From the NCBI GenBank assembly GCA_025464875.1, contig JAODMV010000004.1, forward strand, positions 1-36,736: 36,736 bases of DNA, read 5' to 3'. Positions within the stretch are counted from its first letter, which is position 1. Every line of letters begins with the position of its first letter. A program made the position numbers and the translations under genes. The notes under the pieces are model-generated. The model was not told the origin of the DNA. It searched no databases and was given only the letters and a program-made list of their open reading frames with translations. This document shows, piece after piece, positions 1-9,651 of the stretch. Source of the DNA: Arthrobacter sp. (lineage in GTDB: Bacteria; Actinomycetota; Actinomycetes; Actinomycetales; Micrococcaceae).

Positions 1-2
1 AG

Positions 3-1667
3 AACCCGGGCACCAACCATCCCCGCATGCTCACCGAGCTTGAGGCGTGCAAGGAAAACGGCGGCGAGATCGTCGCCGTCAACCCCCTCCCCGAGACGGG
101 CCTGCGCCGCTATAAGAACCCGCAGAAGGTCAAGGGCATCATCGGCCGCGGCACGGAGATCGCGGACCAGTTCCTGCAGATCAGGCTCGGCGGCGACATG
201 GCGCTGCTGCAGGCCGTCTCCAAGCGGGTGCTCGACGCCGAGGCCAAGAACCCGGGGACCGTGCTGGACCACGCCTTCCTCGCCGAGCACTGCGAAGGAC
301 TCGACGAACTCAAGAAGCACCTGAGCCAGCTCGACGAGCAGGCCGTGCTTGAAGCAACGGGCCTGCGCGCCGAGGAAATCGATGAGCTCGCCGCCCGCTA
401 CCTCAAGGCCGAGAAGGTCATCATCACCTGGGCCATGGGCCTCACGCAGCACAAGAAGGCCGTGGCCACCATCAAGGAGATCATCAACCTGCTTCTGTTG
501 CGCGGCAACATCGGCAAGCCGGGCGCCGGAGCCTCCCCCATCCGCGGGCACAGCAACGTCCAGGGTGACCGCACCATGGGCATCTGGGAGCAGATGCCCC
601 AGTCGTTCATGGATGCCCTCGGCAAGGAATTCGACTTCGAGCCGCCGCGCGGACACGGTGCGGACTCCGTCGAGACCATCAACCGGATGCGCGACGGCGG
701 GATCAAGGCCTTCATCGCTTTGGGCGGGAACCTGGTCTCCGCCATCTCGGACACGAACGCCGCGGAAGCCGCGATGGCGAATACCGAAATGACGGTGCAG
801 ATCTCCACGAAGCTGAACCGGTCCCACACGGTGACCGGCCACGAAGCGCTGATCCTTCCCACCATGGGCCGCACGGAAATAGACATCCAGGAATCGGGCC
901 CCCAGTTCGTCTCCGTCGAGGACACGGTCTGCGCTGTCCACCCCTCCCGGGGCAGCGTCGAGCCGGTCTCCCACCAACTGCTCTCGGAGCCGGCGATCGT
1001 CAGCCGCCTTGCCAAGGAAGTCCTGGGCGAGAAGGTCAAGGCCGACTGGGACGGGTTCGAAAAGAACTACGACCTCATCCGCGATCACATCTCCCATGTG
1101 GTGGCGGGCTGTGAGAACTACAACGAACGGATCCGCCAGGAGGGCGGCTTCGTCCTTGCGAACGGCCCGCGGGACTCCCGCACCTTCCCGACGCCGACAG
1201 GCAAGGCCGTGCTTACCGTCAACGAACTGGAGCACGTCGAGAAGCCGGAAGGCACCTTGATCCTGCAGAGCATGCGCTCCCACGACCAGTTCAACACCAC
1301 CATCTACGGGCACAACGACCGCTACCGGGGCATCAAGAAGGGCCGCCACGTGGTGTTTGTGAACCCGGAAGACATCGCCGAACTCGGTCTTGCGGACGGG
1401 CAGTTCGTCGACATCCGCGGGCAGTACCAGGACGGCGTGGAGCGCGTGGCCCGCAAGTTCCGGGTGGTCTCCTATCCCACGGCCCGCGGCTGCGCGGCCG
1501 CCTACTATCCGGAGGCGAATGTCTTGGTGCCACTGAACCACACGGCGGAAGGCAGCAACACCCCTGTCTCCAAGGCCGTCATCGTCCGGCTCGAAGCCAG
1601 CCTGGACCAGACGCCGGGCGGTTCCGAGCAGGCAGCTGCCGGTGCCGCGGCGCCGGGCGCGTCCTGA
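3..1667 (+). CDS. FdhF/YdeP-family molybdopterin oxidoreductase, C-terminal part (5' end outside window)
   Basis: The reading frame is open from the first bases of the window (codons from position 3 read NPGTNHPRMLTELE), so the start lies upstream and the ATG at 27 is internal. What remains is about 554 residues. Features typical of the formate-dehydrogenase-alpha-like FdhF/YdeP family are GASPIRGHSNVQGDRTMGI, LGGNLVSAISDT, and a C-terminal molybdopterin-dinucleotide-binding barrel (GRHVVFVNPEDIAELGL through TPVSKAVIV). The protein should bind a bis-MGD cofactor in the cytoplasm. Its physiological substrate is not known for most members, so formate is only a possibility. The last 20 or so residues are a low-complexity Ala/Gly tail. 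A strong hairpin follows the stop. It lies next to other Mo-enzyme genes but is separated from the cox operon by two minus-strand genes. Confidence 0.87.
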   Translation, partial: NPGTNHPRMLTELEACKENGGEIVAVNPLPETGLRRYKNPQKVKGIIGRGTEIADQFLQIRLGGDMALLQAVSKRVLDAEAKNPGTVLDHAFLAEHCEGLDELKKHLSQLDEQAVLEATGLRAEEIDELAARYLKAEKVIITWAMGLTQHKKAVATIKEIINLLLLRGNIGKPGAGASPIRGHSNVQGDRTMGIWEQMPQSFMDALGKEFDFEPPRGHGADSVETINRMRDGGIKAFIALGGNLVSAISDTNAAEAAMANTEMTVQISTKLNRSHTVTGHEALILPTMGRTEIDIQESGPQFVSVEDTVCAVHPSRGSVEPVSHQLLSEPAIVSRLAKEVLGEKVKADWDGFEKNYDLIRDHISHVVAGCENYNERIRQEGGFVLANGPRDSRTFPTPTGKAVLTVNELEHVEKPEGTLILQSMRSHDQFNTTIYGHNDRYRGIKKGRHVVFVNPEDIAELGLADGQFVDIRGQYQDGVERVARKFRVVSYPTARGCAAAYYPEANVLVPLNHTAEGSNTPVSKAVIVRLEASLDQTPGGSEQAAAGAAAPGAS

Positions 1668-1688
1668 CACCGTTCAGCCCGCAAGCGA

Positions 1689-1725
1689 GGGCCCGCGCGG
1701 GTTCCCGGCCGGGGAACGCGGGCCC
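1689..1725. terminator. Strong GC hairpin between convergent genes
   Basis: GGGCCCGCG at 1689-1697 pairs with CGCGGGCCC at 1717-1725. Inside it, GTTCCC (1701-1706) can pair with GGGAAC (1712-1717). The hairpin begins 22 bases after the oxidoreductase stop and is followed by a T-containing run (tgctgttgatgttgg). The convergent DUF6457 gene ends at 1746, so the element probably serves both strands. The T-tract is weak, as is usual at high GC. Confidence 0.6.
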
Positions 1726-1745
1726 TGCTGTTGATGTTGGTGCTG

Positions 1746-2063
1746 CTACTGGGCAGTCTTGGCCCAGCCACTGTCGTCGGGGCCGCCGGATTCCCCGTCC
1801 CCGGCGAGCTGGATGACCTTGTCCGCGGCGGTCACGACGGCGCCGTGCGTGCTCTTCCGGTCCCCGGTGGAGGCCGTGCCCGCGGCGTAGCCCACGATGA
1901 AGGCACTGAGGGCGCCGGCGTGCGGCCCCACGGACCGGGAGGACTCCTCGGCGACCTCGATGACCTTCTCGTGATCGACTTCCAGGTCAAGAATCTGCAG
2001 GGCCTGGATCAGGCGGCTGCTCCATTCCCTCAACGCACTGTCTTCCTCGCGGGACAAAGTCAT
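1746..2063 (-). CDS. DUF6457 domain-containing protein (105 aa)
   Basis: This is a small soluble, mostly helical protein. It starts MTLSREEDSALREWSSRL and contains LEVDHEKVIEVAEES, followed by VGPHAGALSAFIVGYAAG, which is the pattern I associate with DUF6457. I chose the ATG at 2063 over a longer upstream frame because an AAGGAG site lies a few bases before it and the extension is low-complexity. In actinobacteria DUF6457 occurs alone or fused to MobA-like nucleotidyltransferases near fdhF/fdhD (recalled, not checked). A role in molybdopterin enzyme maturation is therefore an inference supported by the two Mo-enzyme loci on either side. The C-terminal 15 residues are low complexity. Confidence 0.75.
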   Translation of the reverse strand: MTLSREEDSALREWSSRLIQALQILDLEVDHEKVIEVAEESSRSVGPHAGALSAFIVGYAAGTASTGDRKSTHGAVVTAADKVIQLAGDGESGGPDDSGWAKTAQ

Positions 2064-2213
2064 CGCTGCTCCTTCTGCTGGGGCTGCCCGGGCTCCCTGC
2101 TTCCCGGGGCGTCGGCTACCACTCAAGGGATAGCACCCGCTCCGGCTTTGTGCAACGGACGCAAGCCCGACCGGGACGATGGAATCAGACGGAGGACCGG
2201 CCGGCATCCAGCC

Positions 2214-3200
2214 CTAGCTCCAGAGCGCCACGTGGAACTTCGAGCCGCGACGCTCTAGGCCGCGCGAGCCGCCCGGGGCAACCATCACGGCGGTCGCGTC
2301 CGCGGTGCTGACGAAGCGCTGCAGCATCTGCGCCATGGTGGTGGTCCGCCGGTGGTCCAGGGTGCTGGCCCACCACAGGCCAGAGACGGGTGTTCCGACG
2401 ACGGGCAAGCGGACCAGGGCCCCACCCTGGATTTCGGCCCGAACAATGTGTCCCATCGCCAGCATGACCCCCTCGCCCGCCCGCACTGCGGCGAGGGCGT
2501 CGGTTTCGCTGCTGAGCCGGATGACGTCCGGCGCCACGCCCGCCGACGCCAGCCAGCGGCCCTCTTCCGTGCCCTCCTGGATCCCGGCAGGTCCGGCGAA
2601 CCACGGCCTGCCCAGCAATTGGGCCACGGGCACCGGACCGTGCAGGCGCCCCAGGGGGTGCGCCGCAGCGGCCACGAAGACCCGCTGATAGCGCAGGAAC
2701 GGAACGCACTCCAGTCCCAGCTCGGTAACCGTGCTGCCGGCCCGGGCCGGTGGCCGGGCTCCCAGCGCGATGTCGCAGGCGCGCTGTGCCAGGAGCGAGG
2801 CGAGGTCCTCGGCCGGTTCGGCGACCACATCCACCGAGGCCCCGGGGACCCGCTTCGTGAACAGGTCCAGGAGCCGGCCGGCCGCATGCTCTGCGAACGG
2901 CGAGGTGGCGACGATCTTCAGCCGTCCGGCGTCGTTCTTGGCGTGGGCGACCTCCCAGCGGGCCTGGTCCGCGAGCCCGACGATGTCCTGCGCGTAGTCG
3001 GTCAGGGCGCGGCCGCCGGGCGTCAGGGCGATGCCGCCCGCGGCGCGCACAAAGAGGGGGTCGCCAAGGTCCTGGCGGAGCGCCGCCAGGGCGGAGGAGA
3101 CCGCTGGCTCGCTGACGCCAAGGGCCTCGGCGGCAGCGTGGAGCGAGCCCAGCCGGGCAACGAGTGCGAACGTGCGGAGTTGGCTCAATGTCATCGACAC
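2214..3200 (-). CDS. LysR-type transcriptional regulator, divergent from the CO dehydrogenase operon
   Basis: Residues 3-62 form a classic LysR winged helix-turn-helix (LSQLRTFALVARLGSLHAAA, then SEPAVSSALAALRQDLGD and FVRAAGGIALTPGGR). The remainder is a periplasmic-binding-protein-like effector domain. Length (328 aa) is normal for the family. The start is GTG at 3200 with GAAAGG about ten bases upstream; an in-frame ATG at 3194 is the alternative. The gene is transcribed away from coxM with only 113 bp between them. LysR regulators divergent from CO dehydrogenase genes are known, for example CutR of Mycobacterium sp. JC1. I infer that this protein activates the cox operon and represses itself through the palindrome at 3203-3226. 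The inducer cannot be read from the sequence. Confidence 0.9.
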   Translation of the reverse strand: MSMTLSQLRTFALVARLGSLHAAAEALGVSEPAVSSALAALRQDLGDPLFVRAAGGIALTPGGRALTDYAQDIVGLADQARWEVAHAKNDAGRLKIVATSPFAEHAAGRLLDLFTKRVPGASVDVVAEPAEDLASLLAQRACDIALGARPPARAGSTVTELGLECVPFLRYQRVFVAAAAHPLGRLHGPVPVAQLLGRPWFAGPAGIQEGTEEGRWLASAGVAPDVIRLSSETDALAAVRAGEGVMLAMGHIVRAEIQGGALVRLPVVGTPVSGLWWASTLDHRRTTTMAQMLQRFVSTADATAVMVAPGGSRGLERRGSKFHVALWS

Positions 3201-3202
3201 GG

Positions 3203-3226
3203 CGTCATAACCTTTCGCTTATGACG
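3203..3226. promoter_or_regulatory. Candidate LysR operator: perfect 8-bp inverted repeat in the lysR-coxM gap
   Basis: CGTCATAA (3203-3210) and TTATGACG (3219-3226) are perfect inverted repeats around an 8-base spacer. The spacer holds the Shine-Dalgarno GAAAGG of lysR on the minus strand. The element starts three bases upstream of the lysR start codon and ends three bases before a TTGACA box of the cox promoter. Symmetry and placement fit a LysR-family activation/autoregulation site, although it does not match the T-N11-A spacing exactly. Confidence 0.6.
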
Positions 3227-3229
3227 ATA

Positions 3230-3259
3230 TTGACACTCCGTATGGCACCGGGCAACACT
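3230..3259 (+). promoter_or_regulatory. Candidate cox operon promoter (consensus -35, poor -10)
   Basis: TTGACA at 3230-3235 is a perfect -35 hexamer. At 17-18 bases distance only weak -10 matches (around 3253-3259, caacact) are present. A good -35, poor -10 and an adjacent operator are typical of an activator-dependent promoter. It would leave a 5' leader of about 45-50 bases before coxM. Confidence 0.4.
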
Positions 3260-3313
3260 GGCGTCAATTCGGCGCTGCGCGACGTTGCCAGGGCCCAGGA
3301 GTGAGGTAGGACT

Positions 3314-4192
3314 ATGCAGATTCCGGCTCCATTCGACTATGTGCGCGCCACTTCGGTGGACGACGCGCTTGAACTCCTCTCGCGCCACGGCGCGGAGTCC
3401 CGGGTCGTCGCCGGGGGTCACAGCCTCCTGCCGATGATGAAGCTCCGGCTGTCCCGGCCCGAGTGGCTGATCGACATCAACGACCTTTACGAACTCGACT
3501 TCATCCTCCGCGACGGCGACAAGCTGCGGGTCGGCGCCCTGACCCGCCACACCACGCTCCTGGAGTCAGCCGAGGTTGCCGGGCTTTTCCCCATCGTCCG
3601 GGACGCCGAGTCAGTCATCGCCGACCCGATTGTCCGCAACCGCGGAACCATCGGCGGCTCGCTCTGCCAGGCCGATCCGGCCGAGGACCTGTCCACCGTG
3701 TGCGACGTCCTGGGCGCGGAAGCCGTCATCCGCGGGCCGGGCGGCGAGCGCATCTTGACTATGGCCGACTTCCACCGCGGCCCCTACGAGACGGCGGCGG
3801 GCCCGGATGAGTTGCTCTGCGAGCTCCGCTTCCCCGTCCGTTCCCGTTCCGGGAGCGCCTACGAGAAGGTTGAACGCCGGGTAGGCGACTGGGCTGTCGG
3901 TGCGGCCGGCGCCTCCGTCACGCTCGCCGGGGACGGTACGATCGCCGATGCCGCCGTCGGACTCACAGCCCTTGGACTCGACCACACGGTCGCGGAGGCC
4001 GGCGCGGTGCTGCGCGGCCAGCGTCCCGCGGAGGAGCTGTTCGTTGAGGCCGGACGGCTGGCAGCGGCTGCCTGCGATCCGGTGGACGACCAGCGCGGCC
4101 CGATCGACTATAAACGGCATCTCGCCGACGAACTCACCCGGCGCGTGCTGCGGCTAGCCTGCACCCGCGCAATCCAGACACAGGAAGGTTGA
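3314..4192 (+). CDS. coxM: CO dehydrogenase medium (FAD-binding) subunit
   Basis: This is the flavoprotein subunit of a molybdenum hydroxylase. It carries electrons from the [2Fe-2S] subunit via FAD to the respiratory chain. Two FAD-binding motifs are visible: VVAGGHSLLPMMK at residues 31-43 and NRGTIGGSLCQADPAED at 109-125. AGGHSLLPMMK is the version I associate with form I CO dehydrogenases. Its length (292 aa) matches CoxM of Oligotropha carboxidovorans (about 288). The ATG follows GAGGTAGG. It is the first gene of the operon, and its stop overlaps the ribosome-binding region of coxS, suggesting translational coupling. Confidence 0.93.
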   Translation: MQIPAPFDYVRATSVDDALELLSRHGAESRVVAGGHSLLPMMKLRLSRPEWLIDINDLYELDFILRDGDKLRVGALTRHTTLLESAEVAGLFPIVRDAESVIADPIVRNRGTIGGSLCQADPAEDLSTVCDVLGAEAVIRGPGGERILTMADFHRGPYETAAGPDELLCELRFPVRSRSGSAYEKVERRVGDWAVGAAGASVTLAGDGTIADAAVGLTALGLDHTVAEAGAVLRGQRPAEELFVEAGRLAAAACDPVDDQRGPIDYKRHLADELTRRVLRLACTRAIQTQEG

Positions 4193-4197
4193 CGGGG

Positions 4198-4754
4198 ATG
4201 CAGATCAACATGACCGTGAATGGCAACGAAGTCACGAACGACATTGAACCCCGTGTGCTCCTCGTCCACTACGTCCGCGAGGTCCTCGGCCTGACCGGCA
4301 CCCACTGGGGCTGCGACACAAGCAACTGCGGAACCTGCGTGGTCCTGATGGACGGGCAGCCGGTGAAATCCTGTACCGTCCTCGCGGCCATGGCCGCTGG
4401 CCACGACATCCGAACGGTCGAGGGACTGGCCGCAGGAGGAACGCTCGATCCCGTCCAACAGGGTTTCATGGCGGAACACGGGCTGCAATGCGGCTTCTGC
4501 ACCTCCGGCATGATGCTGACCGCCCGTGCCCTGCTGGACAAGAATCCGCATCCGGACGACACGGAGATCCGGCAGGCCATCTCGGGACAGATCTGCCGGT
4601 GCACGGGTTACGCAACCATCGTCCGCTCCGTGCACTGGGCAGCGGCTCACCCCGCCGGCGCCGACGCGGCAGCCACTGTCGACGCGGTTCTCGACGGCAC
4701 GGACAACGCGGTCCCGGATATCGCAACGGAGCTAGTGGAGACAGAGGTGAAGGC

Positions 4755-4758
<4 letters not shown>
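4198..4758 (+). CDS. coxS: CO dehydrogenase small subunit, two [2Fe-2S] clusters
   Basis: The small iron-sulfur subunit relays electrons from the Mo-Cu site to the FAD. The N-terminal plant-ferredoxin-like cluster is held by Cys39, Cys44, Cys47 and Cys59 (GCDTSNCGTC ... C). The C-terminal four-helix domain binds the second cluster via CGFC (98-101) and CRCTG (133-137). I place the start at ATG 4198, because AGGAAGG at 4182-4188 is correctly spaced for it. A TTG at 4189 overlapping the coxM stop is the alternative. At 186 residues the protein is longer than the typical 160-170 because of an acidic, Ala-rich tail after the last cluster domain. Its TGA overlaps the coxL ATG (ATGA). Confidence 0.95.
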
Positions 4759-7148
<2,390 letters not shown>

Positions 7149-7149
7149 C

Positions 7150-8085
7150 ATGACCCCGGCCACAGGCTCCCTTACGGCCCGGGCGAATGACCTCGCCTCC
7201 CGCCGTGAGCCGTTCGTCCACGCCACGGTGGTCCGCGCGCAGCGGCCCACCAGCGCCCACGCCGGGGACACGGCCCTGGTGCTCCCCAGCGGTGAGATCC
7301 AGGGCTTTGTGGGCGGAAACTGCGTCGAGTCCTCGGTGCGTGAATACAGCCGCCAGGTGCTGGCGTCCGAGGAGCCACTCCTGCTGCGCGTGGTGCCCGG
7401 CGAGCCCTCCCGCAGCGTGGAGGAGGGCGCCGTCGAGGTCTCAAACCCCTGTCTCAGCGGCGGCGCCATCGAGATCTTCCTCCAGCCGCGCATCCCGGCA
7501 CCGCGCGTGCTCGTGGTCGGCACGACGCCGGTGGCACAGGCGCTGGAGACCCTTGGTGCCGGCATCGGGTTAGCCGTGGAGCTCATCGACGGCGACTCGG
7601 CGGAGCCACGGACCGACGATGCGGCCCTGATTGTCGCCTCGCATGGAAAGGCAGAGGAAGCCGCCCTCGAGGCGGCCCTGCGCGCAGGTGTGCCCTACGT
7701 CGCCCTGGTTGCGAGCGAGAGCCGCGGGGCCGCCGTGCTTGACTCCCTCGACGTCGACGACGCACTGCGGGCGCGGGTCTTCACGCCCGCAGGCCTGCGG
7801 CTCGGAGCCCGCACCCCCGGGGAGATCGCTCTGTCGATCCTGGCCCAGCTCGTCCAGGAACGGGCCAAGGCCCGGCACGCCCCACCCCACCCGGCAGAAG
7901 CGCCGGCCGCGCCCGGATCCGCCGGAACGCCGGCGACGACGATCGACCCGGTCTGCGGCATGACCGTGGCGGCGGCGGAAACTTCGCCGCATCTCGAACA
8001 CGACGGCGCCGCTGTTTACTTTTGTTCGCCCGGCTGCCGTGCCGCCTTTCACAAGGATCCGGAGCACTATGCCCCCACACCCTGA
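7150..8085 (+). CDS. XdhC/CoxI-family cofactor-maturation protein fused to a C-terminal YHS metal-binding domain
   Basis: Residues 1-112 are an XdhC N-domain (FVGGNCVE at 53-60 and NPCLSGGAIEIF at 99-110). Residues 115-240 form the Rossmann-like XdhC C-domain, ending GLRLGARTPGEIALSILAQL. A Pro/Ala linker (about 242-264) then leads to a YHS domain at 265-305, with DPVCGM (Cys269) and FCSPGC (Cys292, Cys296). XdhC proteins bind and protect the molybdenum cofactor while its sulfido ligand is added before insertion. YHS domains are metal-binding and common in copper-transporting ATPases. In an operon for a Mo-S-Cu enzyme the fusion suggests a link between sulfurated cofactor and copper; this is inference. 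It starts one base after the coxL stop and overlaps the next gene by 17 bases. Confidence 0.88.
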   Translation: MTPATGSLTARANDLASRREPFVHATVVRAQRPTSAHAGDTALVLPSGEIQGFVGGNCVESSVREYSRQVLASEEPLLLRVVPGEPSRSVEEGAVEVSNPCLSGGAIEIFLQPRIPAPRVLVVGTTPVAQALETLGAGIGLAVELIDGDSAEPRTDDAALIVASHGKAEEAALEAALRAGVPYVALVASESRGAAVLDSLDVDDALRARVFTPAGLRLGARTPGEIALSILAQLVQERAKARHAPPHPAEAPAAPGSAGTPATTIDPVCGMTVAAAETSPHLEHDGAAVYFCSPGCRAAFHKDPEHYAPTP

Positions 8086-8731
8086 GCGCAGGAGCGCCGG
8101 CCTGATCCTGGCGGCAGGAGGATCGCGGCGCCTCGGACGGCCAAAGCAACTGCTGCCCTACGGCGGGGGCGTGCTGCTGGACGCCGTCCTTGCCACCGCC
8201 CGGGACTGCGGCTTGGACCAGATTGTCCTGGCACTGGGAGGAGCGGCCGCGGAGGTACAAGGCACTGTGAATACCAGCGGCTGCGACGTGGTGGTCAACC
8301 GCGACTTCGGCGAGGGCTGTTCTTCCTCGATTGCCACGGGAATGGCCGTGCTGCACCCGGAAACGGATGCTTTGGTCCTGTTGCTCGGGGACCAACCGGG
8401 GGTCCGGGCCGCGAGCGTCCGCGCACTGCTGGGCGTCCTCTTCGGCGGACCGGGTCCGGAGGGCGCCGCGCCGCGGAGCCGCCTTCAAGGGGCTGACCGG
8501 CCCGGCATCGCCGTGTGCCGCTACGACAACGGGATCGGCCATCCCCTGGCCTTCGCCAAGGCGTTCCTGCCAGAGCTGTCCGGCTTCCACGGTGACAAGG
8601 CGGTCTGGAAGCTGCTGGACCGGCGGGCGGACGACGTCGTCGAGCTTGCCGTCCCCGGTCCCGTGCCGCTGGACGTCGACACGGAAGAGGACTACCGCCG
8701 GGTCCTGGCCGAGTTGGAAGGAGCGCTGTGA
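8069..8731 (+). CDS. MocA/MobA-like molybdopterin nucleotidyltransferase
   Basis: The N-terminus has the nucleotidyltransferase signature LILAAGGSRRLGRPKQLLPY, with the Gly-rich NTP loop and the Lys that contacts phosphates. LLLGDQPGV is the metal-binding acidic motif, and a C-terminal LDVDTEEDYRRVL closes the fold. The family uses CTP (MocA) or GTP (MobA) to attach a nucleotide to molybdopterin. Since CO dehydrogenases use the cytosine dinucleotide form, cytidylyltransferase activity is the better guess. I chose ATG 8069, with GGAG shortly upstream inside the preceding gene. A frame extension to 8039 is possible but lacks a site. At 220 aa it is slightly longer than typical MocA (about 190-200). 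Its TGA overlaps the coxD GTG. Confidence 0.85.
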   Translation: MPPHPERRSAGLILAAGGSRRLGRPKQLLPYGGGVLLDAVLATARDCGLDQIVLALGGAAAEVQGTVNTSGCDVVVNRDFGEGCSSSIATGMAVLHPETDALVLLLGDQPGVRAASVRALLGVLFGGPGPEGAAPRSRLQGADRPGIAVCRYDNGIGHPLAFAKAFLPELSGFHGDKAVWKLLDRRADDVVELAVPGPVPLDVDTEEDYRRVLAELEGAL

Positions 8732-9651
8732 GCGCGGCGGCGCGCACCGGCGCAGAAGAGGACGTACGGCGGCGGGTGCCCGATGTTCCCTCGCTGATGG
8801 CAGCGCTGGACCGGAACGACTACCTGGCCGAGGTAGGCCTGGCCACGGCACTGTTCCTCGCCGTCCGGCTGCCGCAGCCCATCCTCCTAGAGGGAGAGGC
8901 CGGCGTGGGCAAGACCGAGGCGGCGAAAGCCCTGGCCGAGTTGCTGGATACGCCGCTCTACCGGCTGCAGTGCTACGAAGGGATTGACGCCGGTGAGGCC
9001 CTCTACGAGTGGAACCACCAGAGGCAGCTCCTCGGGATCCGGCTGGCCGAAGTGCGCGACGCCTCCGTCACCGAAGCCGACCTCTTTAGCCCGGAGTACC
9101 TGCTGCGGCGACCGCTGCTTCAGGCGATCGAGCACGGCGGCCCGAGGCCTGCGGTGCTGCTGCTGGACGAGATCGACCGCGCTGACGCCGAGTTCGAGGC
9201 CTTCACCTTTGAGCTACTGGCCGAGGCCGCGGTCACCATCCCGGAACTCGGCACTATCCAGGCCACCCATCCGCCGATCGTCATCCTGACCTCCAACCGG
9301 ACCAGGGATCTGCACGACGCCCTCACCCGCCGCTGCCTCTATCACTGGATCGACTACCCCGGACCGGACCGGATCGCGGAAATCATCCGACGCCGCGTAC
9401 CGGCGAGCAGCGGCCCGCTCGCCCTGCAGGCCGCAGCCGTGATCACCAAGCTGCGCACCCTGGACCTTGCCAAGCCCCCGGGGATTTCGGAGGCCATCGA
9501 TTGGGTTGCAGCCCTGGCCGTACTGGGCGTCGGACATATTGACGCCACGACGGCGGAGCGGACCTGGGGCTCGATCGTCAAGAACCGGGATGACCTGGAG
9601 CTGGTCGGCGCCCGCGGGGCAGCCTGGCTCGTGGACGGCACCGGTGGCTGA
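8728..9651 (+). CDS. coxD: CoxD-type MoxR AAA+ ATPase
   Basis: This is a single AAA+ module. Walker A is GEAGVGKT (56-63), Walker B is LLLDEID (144-150), and there is a sensor-like ILTSNRT and a DALTRRCLYHWIDYP motif typical of the MoxR group. In O. carboxidovorans, CoxD is needed to sulfurate the Mo centre of apo-CO dehydrogenase and works with the VWA protein CoxE. The GTG start at 8728 overlaps the stop of the nucleotidyltransferase, and AAGGAG at 8718-8723 serves as ribosome-binding site. Length (307 aa) is normal. The gene is followed without a gap by coxE, as in other CO dehydrogenase clusters. Confidence 0.93.
   Translation: MSAAARTGAEEDVRRRVPDVPSLMAALDRNDYLAEVGLATALFLAVRLPQPILLEGEAGVGKTEAAKALAELLDTPLYRLQCYEGIDAGEALYEWNHQRQLLGIRLAEVRDASVTEADLFSPEYLLRRPLLQAIEHGGPRPAVLLLDEIDRADAEFEAFTFELLAEAAVTIPELGTIQATHPPIVILTSNRTRDLHDALTRRCLYHWIDYPGPDRIAEIIRRRVPASSGPLALQAAAVITKLRTLDLAKPPGISEAIDWVAALAVLGVGHIDATTAERTWGSIVKNRDDLELVGARGAAWLVDGTGG

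Noticed and set aside
2352-3224. 290-codon plus-strand frame opposite lysR
   Set aside because: It is antisense to a clear LysR protein, and its composition is Gly/Arg/Ala-rich without motifs.
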